From contig CAIIXF020000001.1 of NCBI GenBank assembly GCA_903813345.2, forward strand, positions 2,106,001 through 2,170,000: DNA of 64,000 nucleotides, given 5' to 3'. The notes beneath the pieces are model-generated. The model was not told where the DNA came from, ran no database searches, and worked only from the letters and a program-made list of their open reading frames with translations. Both the position numbers and the translations under genes were made by a program. This document shows, piece after piece, positions 33,596 to 44,230 of the stretch. Position 1 is the stretch's first letter. Every line of letters starts with the position of its first letter. The stretch comes from Owenia fusiformis (taxonomy: Eukaryota; Annelida; Polychaeta; Sabellida; Oweniidae).

Positions 33596-33722
33596 TTTGA
33601 AAATTCGCGGAGGTTAAAGCCGACATTTGCGGGACTTCGCGGGACATTGCGGGACACGCGAATTAGCCAAATTTTGATCAAATTCGCGGGAAAATCCCGC
33701 CATTCGCGGGACACTTGACAGC
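33596..33722. repeat. Second GCGGGA repeat block
   Basis: AATTCGCGG, GACTTCGCGGGACATTGCGG and 'CCCGCCATTCGCGGGACACT' phrases in both orientations; could fold on itself. Confidence 0.6.
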
Positions 33723-33726
33723 TCTG

Positions 33727-34080
33727 GTACAGTAAAACTGTCATAGTGAACAACTCTTTAGTGAAGATCTGTGCCCAGTGACATGCCTCTACTCTATTGA
33801 ACACCTGTGTAGTATTATAGTGAACACCGATTCCGTCCCAGCCAGTGAGTTCAGTACAGTAAAAATATCCTAATGAACACCTCTTTAGTGAAGATCTGTG
33901 CCCAGTGAAAACATGCGTCTACTCTATTGAACACCTGTGTATAGTGAACACCAATTCCCAGTACAGTAAAACTGTCATAATGAACATCTCTTTAGTGAAA
34001 TACTGTGCCCAGCGAACATATGAGTATACTCTATTGAACACCTGTGTGTAAGCGAACACCAATTCCCAGCCAGTGATTTC
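33727..34080. repeat. Threefold ~120-bp tandem repeat with GTGAACACC phrases
   Basis: Three units beginning CAGTAAAACTGTCATAGTGA (about 33731, 33855 and 33964), each with CTTTAGTGAAGATCTGTGCC and CTCTATTGAACACCTGTGT. Confidence 0.75.
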
Positions 34081-34107
34081 AGTAACTTTTAGAGGGGATT
34101 GTACCTA

Positions 34108-34563
34108 CAGTAAAATCTGTCTAATCCAAGGGACCAGCTCAGAGCGTTCGGATTAGGAGGTATTCACATTTTGAGGTTTTGCATTTGCAAGATTTGGGTT
34201 TTTGAAGAAATAGAAACAAATTCTCAATAAATATTATAGTTCTTTTGACTACTTAGCTTTGGCATTAGAGTGACATGAAAATCTGATTCAAATGAATTTA
34301 GTCATCCTAGAAAGCCCCACCATGAGTGAGATCGTTCAAGTTTTTTTCAAATATTTGATTAATTTATGGAACATGTGATATTTTATGTGTTCAGATTAGA
34401 TAGGTTAATTTTCAAACATGACTGTTCACTGTCAAAATTGGGAGATGTTCATATTTCAAGTTTTTTAAACATTTGAGTCAATGGGAGAAAAAACGGGACC
34501 AAAAAATGTTCAAATTGGGAGGTGTTCGGATTAGCCAAGTGTTCAGATATACAGGTTTTACTG
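34108..34563. mobile_element. Tigger/pogo-like MITE with TA duplication
   Basis: Ends CAGTAAAATCTGTCTAATCC and CAGATATACAGGTTTTACTG, flanked by TA on both sides. 456 bp, no ORF; interior repeats 'TTCGGATTAG' near both ends. The CAGTA TIR with TA target is typical of pogo/Tigger derivatives. Confidence 0.75.
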
Positions 34564-34613
34564 TACTACAATTGTTTTCAATCTTTTGGAGGAAAGTGTA
34601 CATCATTCCAGAG

Positions 34614-34697
34614 AAATGACAGATGCACTGTATATACAGTGATCGCCTACTATTAAAAGTGCGTGATCAAAGACTCGACAAGATGCGCAAAATTCAA
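34614..34697 (+). pseudogene. Inverted partial copy of the exon at 36638-36814
   Basis: Reads YSDRLLLKVRDQRLDKMRKI in the plus strand, the same peptide as the minus-strand candidate exon, then diverges into a stop. An inverted duplicate of ~80 bp. Confidence 0.5.
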
Positions 34698-34959
34698 ATA
34701 TTTTGTAACGGTTACTTTTAAAAGATTTATTTGTGTTTATATTACAGGCTACTGGTGATTCAATTAGGTTTTGTAGGCACAAGAACACCCATATGCTTTG
34801 AGAAATATATATTAGTTTGACCATTTTTCGTATATGTTATTGATTTTACAATTTAAAGATATAAATGCAATACAATATGTGTTATTTTATTTAAAAAGCT
34901 TGAAAATATCAAAAACAATAGAACATTTTTACTCTCTTTAATTTTTTATACTTAGGTAG

Positions 34960-35058
34960 GGTCTTGGACTTCCATTTGACCATGATGAAATTCACGTTTC
35001 CCCTTCAATAACATGGAATAAATATTTTAACACAGAAACGAATGGATCAGCCAATAGC
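34960..35058 (+). CDS. Possible internal exon, unknown protein
   Basis: 33 open codons between acceptor TTATACTTAGGTAG and donor GTGAGT, reading GLGLPFDHDEIHVSP then SITWNKYFNTETNGSANS. Not recognised. It lies 260 bp after the exon fragment at 34614-34697 and in the same orientation, so the two may come from one gene. Confidence 0.25.
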
Positions 35059-35227
35059 GTGAGTTTCAGCAAACCATACACCCATATCTATATGCTTTTC
35101 AAGAGAAGAAAATGGGGATCTCGCAAAATGTATGTCCAAACTGATTCAGTCAATTAAATGGTCACTGTGTGTGTGTTCATTGTTTTTCTGCCTACATTTG
35201 AATACATTACCATTAAATGATATACAC

Positions 35228-35310
35228 TGAACCTCTAGAACCTGCTAAGTGAAACACCTCTTGAAGCGTAACACCTTACAAGTGGAACCGTTTTTTAAGT
35301 TCCATTTTAG
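35228..35310. repeat. GTGGAAC-rich repeat fragment
   Basis: GAACCTGCTAAGTGAAACACC and ACAAGTGGAAC phrases matching 3232-3375. Confidence 0.6.
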
Positions 35311-36637
35311 TCCATTTATTTTACGCCTCTGATCCCAAGGTATGAGAACTATACACCTTGGCATCCAAGATGATTGTCGAATTGTAATGTAATTGTAATT
35401 GTAATAAAATATAAAATCTGAATTGTACATTATCTATTTCATTGGGGAGTTAAATCATTCTTTTGCAGCAAGGTATCAATAAGTAATGTAATGACGTAAT
35501 AACCTTCAGTAGATGCCAGTAGTCAGTTCCCAGTTTCACCACGAGGTGGCTAACTTGGGTCATATATAAATGACAGGTATAAGGGAAAACTCATCTAAGG
35601 TATTCAATATTCAGTAGATTTATTGATCAATTTTCAACTAAGGTCTATAAGTGATTAGCTTGAGAATTTTAGAATTGTATGTAATCGAATGCAAAATAAA
35701 CGACCAGTGAGCGTTTTTAGAGAAACTCTACAAAATGTGAAATAAATACCATGCTATTATCTCTAATGACAGAGTTATGTGGATCGATGGGACCGAGTAA
35801 AAGTTCCAGTTTAGGCTTTGCTCAGAGGGGTATCATCTCAGATTAACTGGTGGACACTATTGGAGAATGAGAGTCTATTGTAATTTCAGAATCATTTATT
35901 GTCATTTCATTACTAATTGATATTCTCGTTCTATTGCAATTTTATGTGATTTTGTAGCAGTTGTTGAATCAGAGATTCTGAATGATTTCATTCGATTATT
36001 GTCAATCACTGAAATTGTCATGAATTCATCACTTTCTACAAGTATGTGTTTATTTATTGATTTCACTTCATTTGGTATTATTCCAGAGAAATTTCTTGTT
36101 ATCATTCTAGATTTGCCTCTATTTTCAGTAATCTTTCTCATCTTCATCTCTTCTTCTTCATGATGTTCTACAAGGTGGTTTATAATGATTTGAAATTTAG
36201 GAGTTCGTAATGAAGGACAGTAAAATCATGTAAACCAAACCACTCTGAAATGCAAAGAACATATCATTAGAATCCACATGGTAAAATCACCCACTTGGCT
36301 GATCATAAATTGTTTTCATAACATCCTTCTTACTCGATACTGAAGGGGAGTTGGAACGTCTGATATGCATGTAATGTTAAGTATTATGTATATTAACCAT
36401 AAGCATGTTGGTTTTGTGGTTTTTGTAATCTAAAAACAGAAAATTTGGTGAAATATACATTTTCATTCGGCGGGTTTTTTGATTTTGCTTCATTTATTAA
36501 CTCAGTTCAGGTATTTCGGTTGAACCAATCACCGAATCCTGTTACCAAATGAATCTTTAGTCTCTTATACAGCATATGGAATACCATCTGTAGGTAAAAT
36601 GTCATTAAGGTGGTAAAGAAAAGAGAAACAAACATAC
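35311..36637. other. Stretch without a confirmed gene
   Basis: A minus-strand open frame at 35902-36147 reads like polar coding sequence (ITRNFSGIIPNEVKSINKHI) and has a possible acceptor TTGTAG at 36172, but its phase does not join the exon at 36638-36814. No other structure seen. Confidence 0.35.
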
Positions 36638-36814
36638 CTTTCCTCCGACATTTCGAATTTTGCGCATCTTGTCGAGTCTTTGATCACGCACTTTTAATAG
36701 TAGGCGATCACTGTACATACAGTGAGGTGACACACTGTTATGGGAACTGGTCATATCAGATGTTCCCACGCTTTTCGTCCAGAAGAGGTCATTTCCCAGG
36801 ATTATAGATGAACC
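36638..36814 (-). CDS. Possible internal exon, unknown protein
   Basis: 59 codons, phase 0 at both ends, donor AAAG|GTATGT, weaker acceptor GGCCAAG. Reads SPHCMYSDRLLLKVRDQRLD then KMRKIRNVGGK. Not recognised. It could follow the candidate first exon at 41076-41285 (same strand, same phase), but the 4.3-kb gap is full of repeats. An inverted partial copy lies at 34614-34697. Confidence 0.3.
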
Positions 36815-37137
36815 CTTGGCCAATCAATGATATAGTTTACATAAGAGAAGTATGACTGTATGAATTCTGGGATATTCCTGTTTTGTTGAGACAGGTTAGA
36901 ATAAAATTAACCCTTTGCAAATTTGATCAATACTGCCTCCAATCATCCAATACTTGGCTCAGTTAAAATAGTTGATTTATATTTGAATTCGATAATAGCA
37001 TTTAAAAATTAAATGTGTAGTAGTAATACTTTAGTACCTCTTATTAATTAATGTATAATATTACAACATACATAATGATGTAGGCAATTTGTTTCATAAA
37101 AATCTAAAAGTAAAATTCATAATTTAAATTTACCCTC

Positions 37138-37206
37138 TGGGAGCCCCAAAATTTTAGAAAATGCATTTTCTTGGTGATGTATTTTCTAAACTACCCAGAA
37201 ATAGAC
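37138..37206. repeat. Inverted partner of 32236-32310
   Basis: CATTTTCTTGGTGATGTATT and GTTTAGAAAATACATC phrases match 32236-32310 in reverse complement (TAGTTTAGAGAATACA). Could be ends of one repeat family or remnants of a larger inversion. Confidence 0.55.
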
Positions 37207-37367
37207 ACTGAAGCACTTCAATATAATTTCAGGCAAAATTAAAGTAACAAAATTAAATCTACTTATTCAAGCATGTCTTAAAGCAGCAGGTTGAAGGTAG
37301 CTTTTCAAAATATTGTCACATTTCACATTTTGGACATTCTTGTCACACAACATCCTCCTAAGCAGGT

Positions 37368-37575
37368 GTCCAGAATCCGTACCTCCTTCTTCCCCCTGCT
37401 ATAAGCAGTTAACATTTCCCCGATTAAGAACTCGCAATTTGATTCGCTGTCGCAACGCTGCGACAGCAATCATGTATACGTCATCGGCGCATCATTAGAT
37501 CACGTGATTCCGTTGAATCGGGCGCTTCCAACTTGGTTATAGCAGGGGGTAAAAAGAAAGAAGATATTCTGAATT
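37368..37575. mobile_element. ~200-bp CpG-containing MITE
   Basis: AGAATCCGTACCTCCTTCTT ... CCCCCTGCTATAA pairs with TTATAGCAGGGGGTAAAAAG ... GAAGATATTCTGA. The middle is rich in CpG (CGCAACGCTGCGACAG). Confidence 0.6.
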
Positions 37576-38560
37576 TTGAAGCCCTGTGATCGGAGGATGG
37601 TCACACAAATTCTCTAAACAGTAGTATTTCTCATTTTAATTCATGAGAATGCTTTTAATTTGAAGATTTTTTGCAGAATTATTATGAAAAAGTAGACATC
37701 AATCATTTCATTTTTTAAGTACATGTACATGTATTTGGAAATTTCTGTATCTTAAATCCTCAAATCTTCTTTTATTAGATAATATTAAAACCCTAAGAGA
37801 TTTTGGCATGTTATTAAAATATTGCACTCTTTATTTCTGCTGCCACTTAAATGACAAAATAACCAATATACACTGGCATGTAGCGATTATAGCGGTCCTG
37901 TCTTGGCTTATTGAATTGTTACGAAGTTACGTATGCGGTGCGGAAGTTAGAGAGCAAATGACCATCATTTCAATGTAATAGTTTATGCAGGAAAATTGAG
38001 ATTAGGCCATTGGAGTATTTGTTTCATGCATTTGTAAAACATTACCCACTCATAGGTCATACTTATCGTTAAACCAATAACTCAAATATATGCCCTTGTA
38101 CACCGATCACCTGTTGAAATTAATACAGGCCGATTTCAACAAATGTAAAGGGCGATATATTTAAAATCGTATTCAAGCATGACCACGTCCCAACTTCTTT
38201 TGTTTTCTTTACAACTAAGCTATGACTGCAGTCTATTCAGTGTTGCGTATCGAACCTTGTTTATTATAAAAATAGTGCAACAACAAGCAGAATTCACACA
38301 TTTACCTTATACTTATTCTCAACTGAAGACATTGAATTTATCTCTTAGGTTTTACATTATAAATATCTTAACATGCAGAATACGAAAATAAAGGCTTAGG
38401 CCCAACTTTGTATGAATTTTATGAGAATAATCTGATTTTAGAGAAATGAAAAGAAAAATGTCCACACCCTACACAAAATATTTATGGTTCCCCGGGAATA
38501 CGTATGTGCTGCTTGTATATTAGAATCGTATTCCAGTTACAGAAAGAAGTACATATCATG
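37576..38560. other. Stretch without a recognised gene
   Basis: AT-rich sequence with no supported open frame. The ORF at 38179-38391 has no splice or family support. Confidence 0.5.
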
Positions 38561-38589
38561 CTAAACTATATACAACAGTTATGCACTTG

Positions 38590-38703
38590 GAGGTTTTGGA
38601 TACAGGGAATATCCCGAGGGATATATAATTCATCTTCCCTTGGTCCCTTCGGTCCCTCGGGAAGATATATTGTATATCCCTCGGGATATTCCCTGTATCC
38701 ATA
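38590..38703. repeat. Hairpin with GGATAT / CTCGGGA stem
   Basis: TGGATACAGGGAATATCCCG ... CATCTTCCC pairs with GGGAAGATATATTGTATATC ... CAGGGAATATCC across a short CCCTTCGGTCC loop. A long stem of about 50 bp. Confidence 0.75.
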
Positions 38704-39195
38704 ACCCCTATATATTGGCCAAGGGATAATCCCAATATCCTGAACCGCGACTATAGGATAATATGTTTATCCCATACCAATCTTGGTCATCTGGTTCACA
38801 TTGTTAAATCGTGGGCGGATTTTCATGTTCTCTCAAATATTCCCATATTTATTTTCTCGAATTTTTTATTGATTAAGTGGATGCTCTTTCCCCTTTTTTA
38901 ACTATCAAACAGACCCTGATTGTCTGTGTTTTCTCCATTGCCGTTTACAGTCATTCCGCGAACGTTACAAATTATGAACAAACATGCAAGCGGCGATTAT
39001 GACGTAGCGCAGATATACTATATCTGCCCGCTTGGAGCGGGACGTAAAGCTTTATCCCATGGTTGCAAGGAGGATATAGATCGAATATCACATGATGATA
39101 TATTTGATATGTGGATCAAGATATCATATTTTGGCAAACAATTTACAAACCATCGAATATCACTTTTAAACTATCGAATATCACATCTTAAATAG

Positions 39196-39330
39196 AGGAT
39201 ATCCTATGGTTTATGAGTGATATGATTTTTATCCACGAGTGGATATGATATCTGCACGAGTGAGCGTAGCGAGAGAGTAAGTGGATTAAAATCATATCAC
39301 GAGTAAATCATAGGATGTTCTTTATATTCC
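39196..39330. repeat. AGGATATCCTATGG palindrome with GAGTGAGCG loop
   Basis: Stem AGGATATCCTATGGTTTATG ... CATAGGATGTTC; loop GAGTGAGCGTAGCGAGAGAG. Same design as hairpins at 24296-24425, 39597-39785 and 42790-43000. Confidence 0.65.
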
Positions 39331-39596
39331 ATAGTTAAAGTCATCATCAGAATCGTCGGGAATTAAGTGATTTAAAACGAATTTTCCAAACGATACGGCG
39401 ATATTGACACTTAGCCTCGTTTTGAGTCTGAAGTAGCAAAAATCCATAAACCATGGCATACGGCGCCGTATGTCATGGCTAAAAGCCCCCCCCCCCCCTA
39501 AAACACCGTATGCTATGGTTAAGTGAAAATTTGCCAAAAATATCATATTTTACCACTGATTTCAAAAATACCGTTTTTATTTTGACATGTTATCCT

Positions 39597-39785
39597 ATGG
39601 ATATCATGCTAACTATGGAATAATATAGGAATATCCTATGGCTCTGAAAAAATATCACTTATATCCATGAGTGGATATTGATATCTTCGCCAGTGAGCGC
39701 AGCGAATGAGTGAAGATACTGATATCCATGAGTGGATATAAGTGATATTTTTGAAAAAACATAGGATTGTCCGTTTATCCCATTG
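39597..39785. repeat. Second AGGATATCC palindrome
   Basis: ATATCACTTATATCCATGAG pairs with CATGAGTGGATATAAGTGAT; loop GTGAGCGCAGCGAATGAGTG. Confidence 0.65.
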
Positions 39786-40216
39786 GGAATTATTATCCAG
39801 CGAACATTGAATAGTCAGATAAATTGCAATGGAAATTCCATTTGGTCTGACATTTTGATTGCGATAATTCAACGAACGTCATATACGTGACGTAACAGAG
39901 TGGTTTGTATTTAATGCGAACGCCGTAAAAACAAGATCCCAAAAAATAAAAATATATAATAAAAATATAAACAATCGTTTTGCTGAATTAATAAAAAATT
40001 GAAAAAATCAAAACCATCGAATATCACTTTTGAAACCATCGAATATCACTTTTGAAACCATCGAATATCACCTTTCAAAAAGTGACATTCGATGGTTTCA
40101 AAAGTGATATTCGATGATTTGGGAATTGTTTGCTAAAATATGATCTTCATCCACGTATCAATTATATCTTCACGTGATATTCGATCTATATCCTTGTAAC
40201 CATGGGATAAATAAGG

Positions 40217-40620
40217 GTTATGTACTGGGGGTTTTTGGATATGAGGTTTTTCCAGAGGGAGATATGCATATCTACCTGAGGGACCGTAGGGACAGAAAGT
40301 AGATGTGCATATCTCACGAGGGATGAACCCAATATCCAAACCGACCGTACATAACTGCTTTATCCTATACCAAGTAGAGTTTTCAGTAGTACAAGGTGTA
40401 AAAAATAAACAAATCATTCATATGCAAAGTCATTTTATTGCATTTCCACTTTTTTTGGAAGCGGGAAGATACGCCCCGAAGGGGGAAGATATGCACCGAA
40501 GCGGGAGATATGACGGGAGATATGGAGGTTCTTGATATGGAAACCTCAAAATCAGGATACGGGATATATCTTACCAATTTATCTCCCTAAAACCCTACTT
40601 GGCATAGGATAAATCAAGAT
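40217..40620. repeat. Two further hairpin-type repeats
   Basis: 40223-40375 (GGGTTTTTGGATATGAGG ... CAATATCCAAACC) and 40440-40600 (AAGATACGCCCCGAAGG...; GGTTCTTGATATGG / CATAGGATAA). Similar in theme to 38590-38703. Non-coding. Confidence 0.5.
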
Positions 40621-41075
40621 AATTTCTACTCGCATCTAGTCTATTCCACATATTTGGGAAAAGTGTACAGGAAAATCTCCATGTTCAATTGATGTATGAT
40701 CAATATATACGAATCGAATGTATTCTCGTGTGCATTACAATATCCACATTGAAACATTTTTGGCCTGCAATGGACGTATAATAAATTAGAATATGAGGCC
40801 GTGTTATCATTCTAATGTAAAGTCATGGTATTTACTGTGGTATTGGGTTGCAAGCTAATATCAGATTCAATGCAAATTAATCATCTAATATCAGATGCGC
40901 GATCAGTCCAATAATCTAATTTCAGGTCATCAGTTCGATATCTAGCACTTGTTCTAACGACACGGTATTACTAGGCTATCATATTATAAATACACACACA
41001 TATAAAACAATCAAACTGGTACACGATATAAGCACGACTGCTCTTTCAATTGAGTATAAATGTTGATAAACTTAC
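40621..41075. other. Stretch without a recognised gene
   Basis: AT-rich; if the exon at 41076-41285 is real this is the start of its first intron. Nothing else seen. Confidence 0.4.
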
Positions 41076-41285
41076 CCGGAAGCCAAGACATACACGTTTA
41101 GACGATGCTATTTTCAGTTCAGTGTAAGAGTAAATGCCCGGATATCGAGGCTTTTTCGTGTAAAGTTTTAACCAAGCATCTAAAATCGGGTTATATTGCG
41201 TGTAGAATTTATCGATATCAGGGCCGCTACATGCCAGTGAATATACAGTGTTTGACTTCTTAATGACCTCTCCAGAGTTTGACAT
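41076..41285 (-). CDS. Probable first coding exon of an unknown gene
   Basis: ATG at 41283-41285 in good context (A at -3), 70 open codons, then a consensus donor (CGG|GTAAGTTT), phase 0. The peptide (MSNSGEVIKKSNTVYSLACS ... DIDKFYTQYNPILDAWLKLY) looks like ordinary globular sequence, with no domain I recognise, no signal peptide and no membrane segment. Later exons would lie at lower coordinates; the only phase-compatible candidate seen is 36638-36814. Confidence 0.4.
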
Positions 41286-41549
41286 GGTATAAGTTTAACA
41301 ATAAAGGGGAATATTTTTTCACCCATGTAGAAGTCTATAATTATATTAACCTACATCAGAAAAAATATAAAGTAGCGCTAACTTTCTCCTAATTCCATAA
41401 TAACAGTATTCATCATTTCCCATGAATATTTCTCTGATTCATTTGAAGTATTTATCAGCAATACAATGTATCACCAATATCCAAACTATTATAACCATTC
41501 TTTGACCAATAAGAATCAAGTACTTGAACTGAGGTACAAACAATAATAA

Positions 41550-42750
41550 CCAGAACAACGGCAACGCCAAAGCGTAGCGAATCACATCGAACAGAAATGG
41601 CTGGCATTTTTACAAACAAAATATATAGCAAATATCATAAAACAACACACCAGAAAGGCCACCATTTTCAAAATGGTTAGCCAAGTTGTCATCAGAAGAA
41701 ATAATATGCTTTTAGTAGCCACCTATAAAATTTTTGAAAAATCGCACACATGTACTTGTGAAATAAGTAAAAAATGTAAAAATGACAGCCATTTTTTAAA
41801 ATGGCCGCCTACTATCCGAAGTGTCATGAGACAGTGTGCAAGGCTCGTGAGTATTCACATATCAAATATGAACAAAATCGCTGAACTACTTTTCAAGTTA
41901 TAGTAAAAACGTAAAAATGGTGGTCATTTTTCAAAATGGCCGCCTACTACCCAAAGTGTCATTAGACAGTGTGCCAAGCTTATAGTATTCACATATAAGA
42001 TATGAAACATACCAAATATGAACAAAATCGCTGAACTACTTTTCGAGTTATAGTAAAATACGTTAAAATGGCAGCCATTTTGAAAAATGGCCACCTTCTA
42101 CCAAAAGTGTCATTAGACAATGTGACATGCTTATAGTATTCACATACCAAATATGAACAAAATTGCTTCACTACTTTCCGAGTTATTGTAAAATACGTTA
42201 AAATGGCGGCCATTTTTCAAAATTTTTTCAAAATGGCTGCCTTCTACCAAAAGTGTCATAGGACAGTGTGCCATGCTTATAGTATTCACATACCAAATAT
42301 GAACAAAATTGCTTCCCTACTTTTCGAGTTATAGTGAAATACGTTAAAATGGCGGCCATTTTTCAAAATGGCCACCTTCTACCAAAAGTGTCATAGGACA
42401 GTGTGCCATGCTTATAGTATTCACATACCAAATATGAACAAAATCGCTCCACTACTTTTCGAGTTATAGTAAAATATGTTAAAATGGCGGCCATTTTTCA
42501 AAAATTTTTTCAAAATGGCCGCCTTCTACCAAAAGTGTCATAGGACAGTGTGCCATGCTTATAGTATTCACATACCAAATATGAACAAAATCGCTCCACT
42601 ACTTTTTGAGTTATAGTTAAATATGTTAAAATGGCGGCCATTTTTCAAAATTTTTTTCAAAATGGCCGCCTTCTACCAAAAGTGTCATAGGACAGTGTGC
42701 CATGCTTATAGTATTCACATACCAAATATGAACAAAATCGCTCGGCTACT
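41550..42750 (-). mobile_element. Satellite-carrying element, copy 1 (truncated)
   Basis: Begins with CGGCAACGCCAAAGCGTAGC and carries about eight ~135-148-bp units built on AAAATGGCGGCCATTTT, CTACCAAAAGTGTCATAGGA and ATGAACAAAATCGCTCCACT. It is cut off at a T-run (42751-42760) next to repeat H copy B. It is the reverse complement of 55105-56455. Confidence 0.8.
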
Positions 42751-42760
42751 TTTTTTTTTT

Positions 42761-44230
42761 AATGTTATTATACATTTAGTACACTAAGTGTAGGATAATT
42801 ATAGGATATCCTATGATTTTGAGGAATATCATTTTTATCTACGAGTTGATATTGATATCTGCGCGAGAGAGCAAAGCGAACGAGTGCATGTATCAATGTC
42901 ACCTGAGGCCATCATAAATTTTATGTTAGTCTCAGATGTCACCGAGTAGATTAAAATGATATTCTGAAAAAAATCATAGGATGTTCTTATTATTCTACAC
43001 TTACCCACACAAAAATCATTTCATAATCATTAGCTAATGATTATTGAATCCTTCAGGAATTAATCAGAAAACCTGAAGAATTTAAAAGCAACGTCTGATT
43101 AGTTTCTGAATAATTAACTCAATTGTTTCTGAATGATTAATAATCTGAATAGTTACTGAATAATTAAAGATTTGTTTCTGAATGATTAACTTGGAATTCT
43201 TTATTCCGAATTGTTACTGAGTGATTAACGATTTGTTTCTGAATGATTACCTAAAAGTCCATGATTTAGAATGAGAAACCCCACATTGGCAGACGTTAAA
43301 ATTTGGTTAAGATGTGAGAGAATTATTTGTCTAATAAAAGTGAGCATAAACAACCTGAAGGGTGGCTAGACTATCTTGAAACTTGATCAACATAATCATA
43401 AAGGTATGTAGAACATGTTTAGATTGAAACTTATTCATATTTATCTCTACTATTCTAATGAATTTGAATTCAAGATATTTTTTTTGAATTTGATCAATTT
43501 TGGGTTGTTCCCCATACATGATTAGGCACAAACACTCATTTTAGCCCTAGGTTTCTGAGCAGATAAATATAAATTAATTTGGAGTATATGTCACCTCTAT
43601 ATGAGCATGTAATAGTCAGAATAATACAAGACAGCTCCAGGAGAGGCAACAGGGTCTTGATAAAGAAGAAAATGAGTCAGATAACCTGAATAATTACTGA
43701 ATAATTACCGATTTGTTTCTGAATAATTAACGGTTTCTTTCTGAATAATTACCGATTTGTTTCTGAATAATTATTGATTTGTTTCTGAATAATTAACTAT
43801 TTGTTTCTGAATAATTACTGAATGATTACTGAATGATTAACGAAGAAAGAAATCAGTGTTTCATTAAATTCACAATCATTAGCTAATGATTACCCTGAAT
43901 GATTATCTCATTTGCATGTCAAATTGCTATACTATTTGTTACCTATTTGTTTCATAATCATTAGCTAATGATTACCCTGAATATGTATGCTATTATTTTG
44001 ACCTGGGTACAAGGAGTGTACTAAATGTATAATATCATTGCATAATGAATTTCATGCCAAATAGAGTCAATTTGGCAGGAACTCAAGCATATTTGGTTTT
44101 TCGGAGTATATCGTCACGATATCCTCCGCATATTGGTTTTCCGGAGTATATTGTGCCGATATCCTCTGGTTATTCATTTTGCCAATAGATATCAAATTTA
44201 TTTTTTAATGTTATTACACATTCAGCACAC
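42761..44230. mobile_element. Host repeat H, copy B, split by an AT-rich insert
   Basis: Starts AATGTTATTATACATTTAGT and ends with a near copy of the same phrase (44206-44230) in the same orientation. Outer parts match copy A in reverse. Contains the AGGATATCC/GAGAGAGC hairpin (42790-43000) and two CGGAGTATATCGTCACGATA palindromes (44102-44172). Confidence 0.7.
43004..44007. mobile_element. AT-rich insert in repeat H copy B, TA-flanked
   Basis: CCCACACAAAAATCA ... TGACCTGGG, flanked by TA on both sides, inserted into the palindrome TACACTTAGTGTA of repeat H. Interior has many 'TTTCTGAATAATTA' units (tandem, ~22-33 bp) and three TAATCATTAGCTAATGATTA palindromes. Confidence 0.6.

Larger units (their letters stand above)
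39045..40216. repeat. Inverted composite with nested palindromes
   Basis: 39045-39100 (CCCATGGTTGCAAGGAGGAT) is the reverse complement of 40160-40216, and 'CATCGAATATCACTTTT' phrases flank both sides (39153-39195; 40016-40130, also self-inverted). Nested between them are palindromes at 39196-39330 and 39597-39785. Confidence 0.6.

Noticed and set aside
35902-36147. 81-codon minus-strand ORF as a third exon of the unknown gene at 41285/36814
   Set aside because: The plausible acceptor (36172) gives the wrong phase relative to the exon at 36638-36814; the phase-compatible AG has no pyrimidine tract.
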